A stretch of DNA of 64,000 nt from Mesostigma viride (taxonomy: Eukaryota; Streptophyta; Mesostigmatophyceae; Mesostigmatales; Mesostigmataceae): contig RPFO01000089.1 in the NCBI GenBank assembly GCA_009746045.1, forward strand, positions 236,043-300,042, written 5' to 3'. Each line of letters starts with the position of its first letter. Positions within the stretch are counted from its first letter, which is position 1. Position numbers and translations under genes: made by a program. This document shows positions 31,163 through 43,274 of this stretch, piece after piece. The notes beneath the pieces are model-generated. The model searched no databases. It had not been told where the DNA came from and saw only the letters and a list, made by a program, of their open reading frames with translations.

Positions 31163-33245
31163 CACGGTGCACGCACCCCTTGCGGAAGTGGCCATGGCGA
31201 CTGCGTTCAGGCAAAACTACCACACTATAGGGCAGGCGAAATGCAAAAATTTTACTCGAATCTTAAAGGCGATGAGTTTATGATGTTAGTTTGTGGCGGA
31301 AATCAGCTGGTTTACAATATCGCTGCTGTTTTTTTATGCCATCGGCATGGGGGGTAATCTGAATTTATTGGTCGCGCGGAATGAAATAGAATTCATGATA
31401 GCGGCTGTAAAATCACGGTTTTGGGGCTGTTCTGACCGTGAAGCAGGCATTAATATCGGTTGCATCGAATTCTAAACCGAGCTGGTGCTTTTTGCAATAT
31501 TTTCGGCCATTATCGGTAAGTAATTGTTCAGACCTGCGCAGTGCGTGTCTGACCTGTCCATGGAAGAACGGCTCTTGTTGCGCGCCTGGGCGAGGGATTT
31601 ACGAGGGCAAGGTACAGATTTGTCGCGTATGTTATATGCTATCAGTGCTTTCTTCTATGAGCTCATTGTTCGAGGTTTTTTGCGTTCTTTTTGGGCAGTT
31701 TCCGCCAGCTAGCTCGCCGTTCCTTGCCATTGTGTTGTCGAATACCTGGCAGCTTTAGATTGTTTTCGTTGATTTTGTGGTCAGGGCCGCTTCAGTCGCA
31801 GCCTGTACCTTCTCGGAAAGGTATAAGGCATTTCATGAAACGTGTTCTAGCAAGGATGTTGTGCTTATGGACGCTTCTTGTTGTTTGAGAGTGACGCACC
31901 CTCTCTTCGCAGCGGCATCCCAGCGCTCATGCGCTGAAGGGCCGCCAATGGCTTCTTTGCATTTCATCGTGCAGGGATGGAGGTGTTATAGTGATTAAAA
32001 TATGGAGATAGTGCATTTGTGTGACTGCATGTAGATAGCTGCCACTATTGGTTTATTTGAGCTTTCCCTTGTTATGATGATGTGACAAGACTACAATGTG
32101 CTGAGCCAACCATGGTTGACATGGTTGACTGCATGCAAGCTATGCATACCATGATCTCCTTGGTTCCTCGCCCTCCATAATCCCTGTCTGGTGCCCATGG
32201 CGGGTAGGGCAGTTTAGGAGGCGTTGTTGTGTTGATTAGCTTGGCTGGAATCAACCTTCCACTCTAACCTGGGAGAAACATAGAAAATGCTGGTTAGGCA
32301 TGTTGGTGCTACCATCTTTATTGCTATGCACATAGTTGCAAGGCTGGCCATGCTTGAGGGGCGGTGAAGGCGTATGAGGTGCGTGGCCGCCCCATTTTAC
32401 TTTCTTAACATATTTAACTTGGTTTTGGTGCATGTTGGATGGCATATGAAGTGTCATTGTGTCAATCTGCTTACTGAGTGGTCCTTAGCGCCTTGTCAGG
32501 TGGTCATATTGGAAACCCATCAACTTGAGCAGTTCTTGTCACAATGACCCTCAACCTTGAGCATGTGTAGTTGTCAGCATGCAAGAGTTAATTATATGCG
32601 CTTTGATCAGTTTGCAGAGGTCTTTGATGAAGAAGGAGATTCTCAAGTGGCCAGATGGTAACTAAAACCTCCTTGTAGCGTCTTTGTGGGTGGCCGTCTT
32701 GGAATGGTTGCAACCTGGGCAGTTGTTGTCAGAATGGCGTCAAACCTTGAACATAGGAGGTACCATATGTGCAGAGGTTGGCAGCACGTGGTTTGGCAAG
32801 TTTTTGCATGCTTTGGATGGAAAAAAGGGGTGTTAGTGTGGTAAGATACACTAAAAAACCTCCCTTAGCTTCGTCACAGGTGGCTACCTAGGAAATCCAT
32901 TGAAACTAGAGCTGCGCTTGTCAGAATGACCTGAAAATTTGGGGCTGCATGTCCCCCCACCTGTAGTATTTGGGAATATATGGTGGAGCATGATATGATG
33001 TGTTTATGATTTGATTTTTTTTAATTAAAAAAGTACCTGTTTTGCGGGAAATCCATCAACGTGAGTAAACATGCTTATTTCTTGGTCCCAACTGGGTAGA
33101 ATTTCTCAAAAGTGGGGGAACTATGCGGGAATATATGATTTGGTCCCAATATGTTTGCCCATTGTCCTAGGAAAAATGTGACTAAAATAGCGTCTTTTTC
33201 TATTTTTAGCGCGTTACCGGTGTATGGTGGGGGCTAGTACCCCCC
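31163..33245 (+). repeat. 2.2-kb dispersed non-coding repeat, copy I, main part
   Basis: Collinear with 59712-61870. Matching anchors in order are GCACGGTGC..GCACCCCT, GATGAGTTTATGATGTTA, the TTATCGGTAAG block, CCATGGAAG, and near the right end ATTGTCCTAGG..AAATGTG..AAAATAGCGTCT with TATTTTTAGCGC. No conserved open frame was found in either copy, so it is a non-autonomous element or a decayed one. Termini are not defined. Confidence 0.65.
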
Positions 33246-33589
33246 CCAAGTGGCTGGAAAATTATTTTTTTATCATATTTATGGTCCCCAATCATCATTG
33301 GATTTTTAGCACATGCATAGGTGTGATTTCCAGAAAAGTGCACTTTAGGCATGTCCCCTCCCCTTAACTGAACACCTACTATGGGCTGCCACAGCTGGCC
33401 AACCTCTTGTACATCATTGGGTAACACAACTAGCGAATTCCCAGGAGGGGATAGTAGGGACTCATTGTAATCTGTTTGTGCTCCTGAACCATTGATGGGT
33501 GCTATGTACATATATACTGCATGTAGCAAGGAGTCCAAGCTGCTGTCATGCCCAGAGGGTTGTGACTTGTAGTCAGGGAGGATGTCCAG
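33246..33589. other. Spacer without a recognisable gene
   Basis: Low-complexity starts and short open frames only. No repeat family or motif recognised. Confidence 0.4.
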
Positions 33590-34330
33590 TTCCCATTGTG
33601 CTTGTTTGTACAGACTTGTGTGAGCTGCAAGAACTCAAGAAAAGAAAGGATTGGAGTCAACGCCAAGCGCATTGGCATGTTCCTGACTTTGCATATCTCT
33701 ACGATTCCAGAACCACCGGAACGAGTTCATTCCGATGAGTATCAAGAAAGTTATGGCATTCCGACTACCCCGGTCGCGCGCGAGCGCGAGCCGGCTGTTG
33801 GCCAAGGGCGCACGTGAATATTTGCTTTATCTGCCGACGGCATGATTGGGCCGACAGTAATTCCTGGGCTGACAGGAATTAGGTGCTTTAGCTACGATGG
33901 TATTGGATTAATACCTCGTACGCAGGAAATAGGAATCTTAACCTGTGGTCTGGTGAGCCGCAGGCTTGGTCTTGGACTAATGGATGCAGATGCCATAATC
34001 ACTGTGGGGACTGTGCTCTGTGGTCACTGTGCCTGTGTAGCAGACCTGCTGTATAGGATCTGGCCGCTGTACAGGTTAGTGTTACTGTACCGGGATATGA
34101 GTCCTGAGCAGTTCAGCCGATACTGCTCAGGCCTGGCATATTACACAGTGCACAAGTATATAAAGAATAGACCAGTGCCAACTGGTCATCTTGCGAGACC
34201 AGCCTCACGAACGTTGTCTTACTTGGCAACTTTGTGCCTTCTCTCTTAGCACTCACATGCACGAGTGCTCCGTAAACCTATGTATATGTATTTTAACAGT
34301 GCTCCATTCCAACCACGCTTCTTTAATTGC
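33590..34330 (+). repeat. Strongly diverged relative of the 655-bp LTR-like family
   Basis: The stretch AACTCAAGAAAAGAAAGGATTGGAGTCAA ... TCTACGATTCCAGAACC..GAACGAGTTCATTCCGATGAGTAT parallels the tandem units at 20390-20520. A TATATAA occurs at 34158, with GACCAGTGCCAACTGG downstream, as in those units. Probably an old solo LTR. Confidence 0.45.
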
Positions 34331-34849
34331 TGCAACGCAATAACGTATCCCCATACATGGCGTAAACGCTAACTGAATGAGCACAGCGTGTTTTGATGGG
34401 GACGATGGTCCAGGACCCCGCTCTGATGCAGATGTTCTGCCGAGCTTTCATTCAGGACTACATCTGCTTAGATAATGAGCTCCCGGAACTTAGTATGCCG
34501 CGACACCGTGGTCACGTTTTCCAAATCAAGCATATGGGTATGCAATTGTGATCCCACCTCGTCAATCCATGCATTGTAGTCACCACATTAATCTATTCGT
34601 GCATTTCCGGAATCATCTGCATGCTATAGACATCACATTTGTCTCCTTGATGCTATGGACATGTGAGTTGATATTCGTATTTCCGTACTGCATCGTATCG
34701 GGCTAAGCTAGTTCTGGCCTATACATTTTGGCCAGGAATTACGCCTCAGACCGTCTTTGGTTTGACTGCAAGTAAAAAATTATGCAAACGCTGCTCCAGC
34801 GTGCATATGTAAGATATCAGTAGTTCGAATCCATGTTGGAGCTAGGACT
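34331..34849. other. Spacer without a recognisable gene
   Basis: AT-rich, no open frame with a known motif and no clear repeat partner in the window. Confidence 0.4.
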
Positions 34850-34985
34850 GCATGACCCTGTAACGTACTAGGAACTAGTTAGCTAGCATCATCCATTCTG
34901 CACATCCCGTGTTCCCCTCCCACTGAGGACTTACGCTGACGCGACGCAGTCGCGTGTCCATCAATTAATTAGCTAATTAATGTTG
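34850..34985 (+). repeat. Old truncated 3' end of the APE-type LINE family
   Basis: Matches the 3' UTR of the full-length LINE (47285-47408) with many substitutions: ACCCTGTAAC, CATCCATTC, CCCGTGTTCCCCTCCCACTG, then a hairpin and an ATTAATTA tail. The hairpin here is ACGCGAC-GCA-GTCGCGT. The young copies have ACGTGAC-GCA-GTCACGT, so both sides of one base pair changed together. Confidence 0.7.
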
Positions 34986-35019
34986 GAGCTACTTGAATTT
35001 TGCGTTATCGCGGCGCGGC

Positions 35020-36115
35020 GCTCGGCAGCATTTAGTCGGTGAAAAAATGGCTCGGAGTTGGAGTTGGACTTCGGAGTCGGTCGCAGTCACGTGTCTATTA
35101 ATTTATTCGGAGTCGGTGAAAAAATGGCTCAGAGTTGCATGGAGTTGGACTTCAGAGTTGGAAAGCTCTAGGCATGGCGAAATAAGAAAAGAGGTGCCTC
35201 CAGCGATATCGGTGACTTGAATGTTAGTGAATTGGTAACACTGCACGACGGTATTGCCAGGAATTCCCGGTCTGGCAAGCGGATTTCACATCTCACGTTA
35301 CATGCAGAAAAGGGCTCGGGTACGTGACGCGCGGTGCGACGTTGTAAAATGGCTCGCACAAAAGGAACCGAGGCGACTATTTGGCGCCGCATCGGTCGTG
35401 ACATTGTGCTCCGTTGGATCTGCATCTTACGGCGTTCGTGGGTTGCTTGAAACCCGGTCGATGAGTTTTGACGGAGAAGTTGAGTATATAACGGATCCTT
35501 TTTCGACACATAAGTGAAAATCGAAGTCGGACCCTTAAGCTGTTCGAATTAAAATTGAAATTGAAATTGAAATTGAAATTGAAATTGAAATTGAAATTGA
35601 AATTGAAATTGAAATTGAAATTGAAATTGAAATTGAAATTGAAATTGAAATTGAAATTGAAATTGAAATTCTCTCTCGTTCTACAGTAGTCGGTGCCTGT
35701 TGGACTTCGGAGTTGGAGAGAGCTGCATGGCGAAATAAGAAAAGAGGTATACCTCTAGCGATATCGGTGATTTGAATGGTAGTGCCACCACCAACAATTC
35801 TTGGCCACCACCTACAATAATATTGGTGGTATACTGCACGACGGTATATATTGGACGGAGTTCCCGGTCTGGGAGGCGGATTTTACATTTCATGTTATGT
35901 ACATGAAAAAGGGCTCGGGTACGCGACGCGCGGCGCGACGTTGTAAAATTGCTTGTAAAAAAGGAACCGAGGCGATTTGGCGCCGCGTCAATCGTGACAT
36001 TGTTTGCACCGTTGAATCTGCATGTGCGGCGTTCGTGGGTTGTTTCAAAATCCGGTCGATGAGATTTGACGGAGAAGTCGAGTTTTTAACCCCTAAATGG
36101 TCTGGCTGCTGATTT
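35020..36115 (+). repeat. Two copies of a GGCGCGGCG-type repeat around an (AAATTG)n microsatellite
   Basis: 35040-35545 and 35690-36115 are diverged direct copies sharing ATGGCGAAATAAGAAAAGAGGT, GATATCGGTGA, CGACGTTGTAAAATGGCTCG, GGCGCCGC and CGGTCGATGAG.TTTGACGGAGAAG. Between them lies (AAATTG)n, 35551-35670, 20 copies. A related piece is at 53790-53910. No coding frame is shared by the copies. A TATATAA occurs at 35484. Confidence 0.6.
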
Positions 36116-37382
36116 TCCGCCTAAAACTGAGTTACAGCCGACACGTCGGCCCCTTCTGGGGGGACCAAATGCCGCGAAAACTATTGAGAATTAGGAAAAT
36201 TTTAGCTGAGAAGATCTAAAGTTTATAATTTTCCTCACAGCATGGTACTAGGGTTTGCATACTTCTGACAAAGTTAAAGAGGTGTTCTGGCCGGTCAAAG
36301 TACAAGGGGTCAGGGTACTTTTTCACGTACAACGTGCATTCCGGAAAACGACGACCTGGCCATGGCGGCTTGCGCCCACGCATGGCATTTACGTTTTCGT
36401 TCGAATTTTCTGACCAAACTCAGGAAATTGATTTTATACGTCCTAAAGATGATACAGGCCAATTTTTGTTTCGCGGGAATGCCATGTGATAGGTGTCGAC
36501 AGCGTTCTTGCTGGAAAAAAACTTCGATCAGGCCGGACGATAGAAACGTTGACAGCAATACCTTTCCGGCGTATTTTAAAGGATATATTGGTTACTTTGT
36601 ACTTTTTATGATACATAGAGTAGTCGTAAACGTGCAAGGGTGGCCAGAAATCGCCGAATCCAGCGACCATGCTGCACAACTTTGGTGTGCCGCAATGCGC
36701 CATTTTGCGGCCACTGCCTGGGCCAAGGTAACGCCATTCATGCTTGGAAAAGCTTAATCATCGTTTTCCTATCGATGTTTGACGTTTATATATACGTTCT
36801 AGCTTGTGTAGCACATTCTTTTTGCATTATTCATGCTCTTTGTTGACCCTGGCCTGGCCCCTTTCTAAAACACCCTTCTTAGATGCTTCCCTCAGTCAGT
36901 TGACCTGCCACAGGGTGATGGTGATAAGTTTTAGAGGCTGTATGGGTTTGAATACCTCCATACATGTTTGTTATACATACATTTCCCACACACATATTGC
37001 ATGAGTGTGAGGCAGTTGGCTGGTCTCTGTGGCATCATCAAGCATGTAACCGGTGAGTAGAAGCTTCCCATTGTCAGCATGTGCCACCAGGTGCGCTGGC
37101 CATCACCTGGCAAGCTATAGCAGCTTAGGCCTAGTTTATCCTTGCTAGGGCAAGCTGAAATAGGCTTCAAATCACTAGTTTGTTGGTGGCTGCCTCCTAG
37201 AATGCATGCCTTGCGTAGGGTATCCGTACCACGTTACCTACGTGCATGGACAAGGTGGCACCTGCACATAGGTGCCATGTAAGGGCAGTGTGATGATGCA
37301 GTTATGTTTCCCCATCATTGTGGAAGGGAAATGTATTGTGTGGCATGGTTGGGGGCCATATTAGTAGGTATTAGTAGGTAGT
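36116..37382. other. Spacer without a recognisable gene
   Basis: Only short unrelated open frames. Nothing in the stretch resembles a known family. It ends at the target site of the full-length LINE (ATGCCCACTCCT, 37383-37394). Confidence 0.45.
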
Positions 37383-37434
37383 ATGCCCACTCCTTCTTTA
37401 TATACTGCGAGGAGGCAAAATGCGGTGACGGAAT

Positions 37435-37770
37435 GCAATATACGAGAATGCTCATAACTTTTGACTCCGGCCATGAAATTTCATCGGGTTGGTTGCATTA
37501 GACTCGTCTTTTAAAGACGAACACGCTGATATAATTTTCTACAGCTATCACTCAATATTTCCGAAGATACCGGCACCGCCCTGCCCAGCAAATATCGCTG
37601 TTGCAATATACGAGAATGCTAATAACTTTTGATTCCGGCCATGAAATTTAATCGGGTTGGTTGCATTAGACTTGTCTTTTGAAGACGAGCACGCTGATAT
37701 AATTTTCTACAGCTATCGCTCAATATTTCCGAAGATACCGGCACCGCCCTGCCCAGCAAATATCGCTGTT
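37435..37770 (+). repeat. Two 168-bp tandem monomers in the LINE 5' UTR
   Basis: Units 37435-37602 and 37603-37770 start GCAATATACGAGAATGCT and differ at a few positions. They lie directly before ORF1, like the promoter monomers of some mammalian L1 elements. A promoter role is inferred only from position. Confidence 0.8.
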
Positions 37771-37781
37771 TTTTCAGCTCG

Positions 37782-39249
37782 ATATGGCGGAATACGACTC
37801 ATCCCAGCAATCACAAGCGTCCGCGGCCCGGCCTGCACCAACTCGCTGATGAAGCCATGGCGTCATTGGAAACACCCTTGCACGCTATGCCGGACGCCAC
37901 TGTCAGCATCCAGCCGCTCCACTCCACCGCTCCGCCGAACAGCGACCCTGCCATGGATACCCGCGAGGAGGCCTTTTCTGCCGAGGAAGCTGCCGCATTT
38001 TTACCTGGCAAATGGCCAGGCCATCATGCGCCTGTCCCGAGCTGCCGCCCTCACCATCCTGCACCTGGCTGCTGAGAAAAAAGTGCGAGATCCGGGACTG
38101 CAACCAACAGGTTACCTACCTGTCGGACTTTCTCCACGACGACCCCGACGACACTGACCTCTGCCTCGCAGTCTGGTGGACGTGCTCCCGTCTTTCCGAC
38201 AGCGCCCTTGAGCGCTTTGTCATGGCCTCTCTGGACCTGGGAGCCGACCCCACTGTTGCGGCCGCCATCAACATCACCGCCAAGCAAGTCGCCAATACCT
38301 GCTTCGATCGCCTCCCTCCCCTCCTGAGTGCCCTCAACCCTGTCCACAACCACCTCGCCACCCACCACGCCCATTCCTCACACGCCGACACCTCCATCCA
38401 CTCCGCCATCACCCACATTGCAGCAGGGCTGCAGCAGCAGCAGCAGCTCCTCCACCAGCTCCAGCAACAACTTGCCGCCTCCATAACTCCTGCCAAGACC
38501 ACCTATGCCGCCACGCTTCAGAACCCTATACGGAGCTCATCAACGAAATCAAAACAGCCGTCAAGGCCAGCACAAGGGATGCTATGCACGAACCCATTCG
38601 CTCATGCAGTATTGTGGTACGTGGCGTCCCCTCGAACGTCAACGATGCACGCCTGGGCACCTACCTCCGGGGCGACCCCTTCCTGGGGAAGCTCGGCGTG
38701 GCCCAAAGCGTCGTCATCAAAACAGCACGACGGCTCGGCGGCCCCACCGCCTCTGTCTTGGTGGAATTCCACCGCAAGGAGGACAAACTGCAGGTGCAGA
38801 AGGCCCGCCGGAGCCTCCACGATACCCAACTGAGCATCGACGATTACTATACCCCGGAGCAGCTTGAGGCCCCGGCTGCCGCTTTGAACCGGCCGGAGGT
38901 CCACGAGGCTCGGGCAGCCAAGCAGGCCAACCCGCAACTACGGTGCAGCATCTATGCCTGCCTCTTTAATGGCGTCTTCATCGTCCGCATTAACGGCCAG
39001 GACCTTCCTCCAATGACGGCGACCCCCATGGATACCGCCGTGCCAGCGCCCCAGCCCCCTGCTCGGCCCCCGCCGTCACCGCCATCGCCACCGGCATCGA
39101 CGGTCACCTGCTCCCCAGCACGTGTGGGGATCCGCCGGGGCAACTTCAGCTCAGGTACGGCTGCCAGGCTTGGCCGTCCCCCTAATAAATTCGTTCGCTT
39201 TGCACCTGAGCCGGAGCCCGCGCTGCGAACCCTTCTCTCCTATCAATGA
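37782..39249 (+). pseudogene. LINE ORF1 with RRM-like domain (frameshifted)
   Basis: The start MAEYDSSQQSQAS at 37782 stops early, and coding similarity continues through other frames (37857, 38012, 38584). The middle is rich in Gln (38430-38480) and could form a coiled coil. The last frame, 38584-39249, has SIVVRGVPSNVNDARL, an RRM-like RNA-binding motif of L1-type ORF1 proteins. A C-terminal part (RCSIYACLFNGVFIVRING) and a Pro-rich tail follow. The product would bind LINE RNA. Three frame changes make this copy unlikely to be functional. Confidence 0.7.
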
Positions 39250-39412
39250 CGACGCTCGCGGCCCCGCGGCTCCGCGGCTCTAGCAGCACTTGGGATCTGT
39301 CTAACTCCCCTTCCCGCCCCTCCAGGGTTTAGGGGCGGCCAATACGTCGGTACGTCAAATACGTCGGCCTCAAAATACGAGTATTATACGCGGAGCATGG
39401 CAGAATACGTCA

Positions 39413-40083
39413 GTTATATACATCGATTCCTTACGGAATCGACACTAAGCGCTTAGTGTCGATTCCGCAGGAATCGATGTATATAACTAAGACTGTTGCG
39501 ACACGCCGGCATCCCGGGTTCGAATCCCGCTAGGATCGTTCCGGGGCCGGTGGATTTTTCGCCTAGAAATGCGAATAACGTTGCGGACGCTAATCGTTCG
39601 GCCTAATTAATGCGCTATGTTAATCGAAAAAGGCAAGTGCTCTCCGCTTACTAGGCGGAGTACCAGCGCTAGCTATTCGACTGATATGATGTGCTCAACC
39701 GGCTAATCATCTGTGTTGTTCGACGTTGCTCCGAAAATCGGCTAAGTCCCCGAAATCGGCTAATTTCCACGCGATGTCTCGCTATAATCGACTAGGCCTA
39801 GTTCGGTGGCTCGCTGGGCGCCGAGTATGATAGGCCGCTGGCCTCTGACCCCCCGTCGAATAGGAAATTTCGACAATCGAATAAGGAAAATTCGATAATC
39901 GAATAGGAAAGTTCGATGGTCGAATAGGCATCTTCGATAATCAAATAGCCAATTCGATGGGCCCGACTAGTATCGGCCTTAGCCTTGCCGGCGCAAGCAA
40001 AAGTTTTAGTTATATACATCGATTCCTGCGGAATCGACACTAAGCGCTTAGTGTCGATTCCGTAAGGAATCGATGTATATAAC
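39413..40083. mobile_element. 671-bp element whose terminal inverted repeats are themselves palindromes
   Basis: The 75-bp ends (39413-39487 and 40009-40083) are perfect reverse complements of each other, and each is also an almost perfect palindrome around AAGC|GCTT. TACGTCA flanks the element on both sides (39406-39412 and 40084-40090), a 7-bp target duplication. The interior is non-coding, with repeated TTCGAtaATCGAATAGG blocks. CCCGGGTTCGAATCCCG at 39514-39530 resembles a tRNA T-arm. Probably a non-autonomous DNA transposon. Confidence 0.82.
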
Positions 40084-40445
40084 TACGTCACCAGAATACG
40101 TGGCAGTGTGCAGCATGGTTATGAATGGGCCTTTAGGGTTTAGGCCTTAGGGGGAATAGTTATGCATGGAGATCAGTAAATTATGGTGGAAGGCATAATT
40201 TTATCTGCAACATTCCTTGCACTTATTCCCCACCAGCCTGCCATAAATTTTTAATGCAATATGTGCACATTCCTTGCACTTATTCCCTAGCAACCTGCCA
40301 CCATAATTTACCCATTACTGCATGTGCACATTCCTTGCAAGGATTTATTGGGCATGCCAAGTCCGGGAGCAGTGATCAGCCCTTTGTACTGACTAAGGCC
40401 GGCAATCATCGCCTTGAAAGAGCGGCTCTGAGCCCCGTGAAAGGA

Positions 40446-42409
40446 ATCGGGGTTCTTTGAACGGAGTTTCTTCTATACGTGAATGCGGGAACAAGAGGCC
40501 GCTGGATGAGCGGCTTATAGGTCGTAGTGTTTTCTCGTAGCTGTTTGGCTAGAGCTTTTGTGATTAGTAGATGCAGTATAGTGCATGGTTGAAAAATGAA
40601 TTAAATAAAATGTGCGTTCCGCGCTTGGGTTGATTATACCCGGGCGGAACGGGGCGTGAGGTGCAGTGCCCCTGAAAAGAACAACCTACGCATTATTTTA
40701 TACCTAGCCGTGCAGATTCGGGATATTCTACCCCTGGTCTGTACGGTTAGCGTCTTACTAGCATCACTGAACATAAGGGTTTAATGACGTCAGTTAGCTA
40801 GGGATAAGGGAGGTTTTGCGACTAAAAGCCGCTCTGGCTGCATGGTTTTGTCGGCCTCTTTCTTTGCTCGTTGTCGTTGCGGCGGCAGCCGCAGCTATGG
40901 GTGCTGCGGAGCAAAATCCCAAAAGCACTGGTTGCACCGGCCACTTGGCCAGTGGTGAGACTTCCAGTTGTTAACCGGCCAGGCGTAGTTCCTCGCCCGG
41001 TTAACTAAAAGAAAAGAAAATGATTACCTCCGGTCCGCACCTTTTCCCCAGCTTGGGGTCTTTGGTGGGCCGGGTGCCGTGACAGGTGCTCAACTGTCGC
41101 TTGGTTGGCCCAGTGCGCGAGCTGGTGCTCCGTACCTGGGGATGCTTGCACCCCGGGGTGGAGCCGGATGGCTGGCACTGGCGACCCGTGTCTCGGTCCG
41201 CGGCCTGAGGCTTTTTCTTCGGAAATTGCTGCTGGCCAGCAAACTTTGCAATTGCCTTCCGCCGAGGGGGGGTGGTTGGGGCTGGGGACGGCGATGGGAA
41301 AAGCGCCTAAGCTAGAAATTTTTTCCCCACGCATAGAAACCTCGGGGGGAATGCGGTCTTGGCTGAACGGACTCTCGTTCAGCCAGGTGCCTGGGGCTGT
41401 GGCCTCGGGCATCCGGGCTGGCGGGGCCTGGGCTAGGTCCACGTTTTTTCTCGAAGCACCCCGGGTCTATGGGGAGACGGCCATAGCGGTACCGACTCGG
41501 GGCCCCGAGAGGGGTCATGATAGGCTGGCCGTGCGCAATCGCAGTGCAACTGCGCTGGGCCTTTTTGGGCCTGGCCATGCATCCACAGCCGCCGGGCACA
41601 CGCCTCCCGATGTGGGGGGGCTCCCGTTTTGCGGCAGGGCGGTCATTTGTGACAACGAGCAAGGTGGAGTGCGGCTTCAAGGGAAAGCCAGGGCGGGGGT
41701 GATTGGGCAACGTACTTCATGAAGGCCTTGAACGGCGTGCCTCCGGGCATGTCGATAGTGTCACATGTATGCTTCCACTTATTGTTTTAATGAAGATGCT
41801 GGTTTTTGTGGGAGCTACGTGGGACATGAATCGGGGTTCTTTGAACGGAGTTTCTTCTATACGTGAATGCGGGAACAAGAGGCCGCTGGATGAGCGGCTT
41901 ATAGGTCGTAGTGTTTTCTCGTAGCTGTTTGGCTAGAGCTTTTGTGATTAGTAGATGCAGTATAGTGCATGGTTGAAAAATGAATTAAATAAAATGTGCG
42001 TTCCGCGCTTGGGTTGATTATACCCGGGCGGAACGGGGCGTGAGGTGCAGTGCCCCTGAAAAGAACAACCTACGCATTATTTAATACTAGCCGTGCAGAT
42101 TCGGGATATTCTACCCCCGGTCTGTACGGTTAGCGTCTTACTAGCATCACTGAACATAAAGGTTTAATGACGTCAGTTAGCTAGGGATAAGGGAGGTTTT
42201 GCGACTAAAAGCCGCTCTGGCTGCATGGTTTTGTCGGCCTCTTTCTTTGCTCCCCACCCACCCACCCTTGTCTTGGTTGCCTCTAGGGCAACGTACTTCA
42301 TGAAGGCCTTGAACGGCGTGCCTCCGGGCATGTCGATAGTGTCACATGTATGCTTCCACTTATTGTTTTAATGAAGATGCTGGTTTTTGTGGGAGCTACG
42401 TGGGACATG
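40446..42409 (+). repeat. Imperfect tandem duplication with an 830-bp unique insert
   Basis: A block of about 428 bp (40446-40873, starting GAATCGGGGTTCTTTG) recurs at 41828-42253. A second block of about 120 bp (41706-41828, GGGCAACGTACTTCATG) recurs at 42287-42409. The order is R, insert, S, R, 33-bp spacer, S. A tandem duplication of R-spacer-S, in which the first spacer was replaced by a unique GC-rich 830-bp segment (40874-41705), explains it. The alternative is a short LTR-type element. No gene was recognised in the insert. Confidence 0.7.
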
Positions 42410-42917
42410 AAATAGCATTCTCAACAAAGAAATTCACCAACAGGAGATGGCATTCCTCCTCCTTTATGGGGCTCACAAACCTCGTGATTGTCTGCTGGCG
42501 AGGATGTCCTGCACCTGCCGACCCCGAAGCAAGGCCGTGGCCGCTCTCCGCCATTGTCCTGAAGCTAATGTGCTGCTGCTTCCTCGCCTTCAGCCCGGCC
42601 TTCTTGCTCCACAACTCCTGGAATTCTAACCTCCGTTTCTGCCCAATCTTTGCGTTAGGGCAAGCATCTATGCCCTGCCCTGCGATGCCCGCAAAATGTG
42701 CGTGCATCCGGGTCGCACTAATCTGCTTGCCATCGCCACTGGTAAAATTGTGGCAAAATGAGCAGCTAAACTTCAGCTGCGAAACCGTTTCCCCCAGAGC
42801 ATCCTTCACCAAGACAGTTCTTTTCGTTACAAGATTATGCTCTGGCCCTTTTTCTGGCATGGCTGCAAAAACGCGATTGCCCTTGGCGACAAAATCCAAC
42901 GGCACACCGCCATGCAA
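42396..42917 (-). pseudogene. BED zinc-finger protein fragment, hAT transposase-like N-terminus
   Basis: The 173-residue frame contains FSCSFCHNFTSGDGKQ followed by RMHAHFAGIAGQGIDAC, which fits the BED-type pattern C-x2-C...H...C with the HxAGI.G.GI..C signature of hAT transposases. Upstream it has basic residues. The frame ends VNFFVENAISCPT, and no catalytic RNase-H-like part follows, so it is a remnant. It could also be a host BED-finger protein, but its place inside an inverted-repeat element favours transposon origin. Confidence 0.55.
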
Positions 42918-43274
42918 TATTTATGATACAGGCTGTGTTACAAGTACCACGTTCCTAGCACAGCTGGCATTTTCATCGCGCTGGCACTCACTCCGTGTAA
43001 TTTCAGGCTTCAGCTAGCTTGCCAACTGCCAAGACGTCATCACTGGACTTGCGAAAAGCCTAGTTCATAGTAGAAAATCTTGGTAAAGGTAGGCGCCGCG
43101 CCACGGTCCGGTTGGCCTGGCGCCAAGCGCTGCCCCAGCTCGAACCTCGAAAATTTCCAAGTTCAAATCACGTATTCCTGACAAAATACGCGTATAGTAC
43201 GTCGGGGCCAAAAAAACGCGTATTGCCGTATTTATTTTGACAATACGCACGTATTTGCCAACCTGGCCGCCCCT

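Larger units (their letters stand above)
39331..43274. mobile_element. 3.9-kb element with 11-bp terminal inverted repeats, inserted between LINE ORF1 and ORF2
   Basis: The left end is AGGGGCGGCCA (39331-39341) and the right end is its reverse complement (43264-43274). Both ends continue with AATACG-rich subterminal repeats in inverted orientation. The end sequence resembles hAT transposon termini, and a BED-type zinc-finger frame typical of hAT transposases lies inside (42396-42917, minus). An 8-bp target duplication was not found, so the exact ends are uncertain. It carries further insertions (39413-40083) and a tandem duplication. Confidence 0.55.

Noticed and set aside
36310..37170. Several open frames of 65-130 residues
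   Set aside because: No domain, no codon pattern, overlapping on both strands. Treated as chance frames in a spacer.
41005..41722. Protein-coding or bacterial-type gene in the GC-rich insert
   Set aside because: Frames exist on both strands but without recognisable motifs, and the evidence for bacterial origin is only composition.
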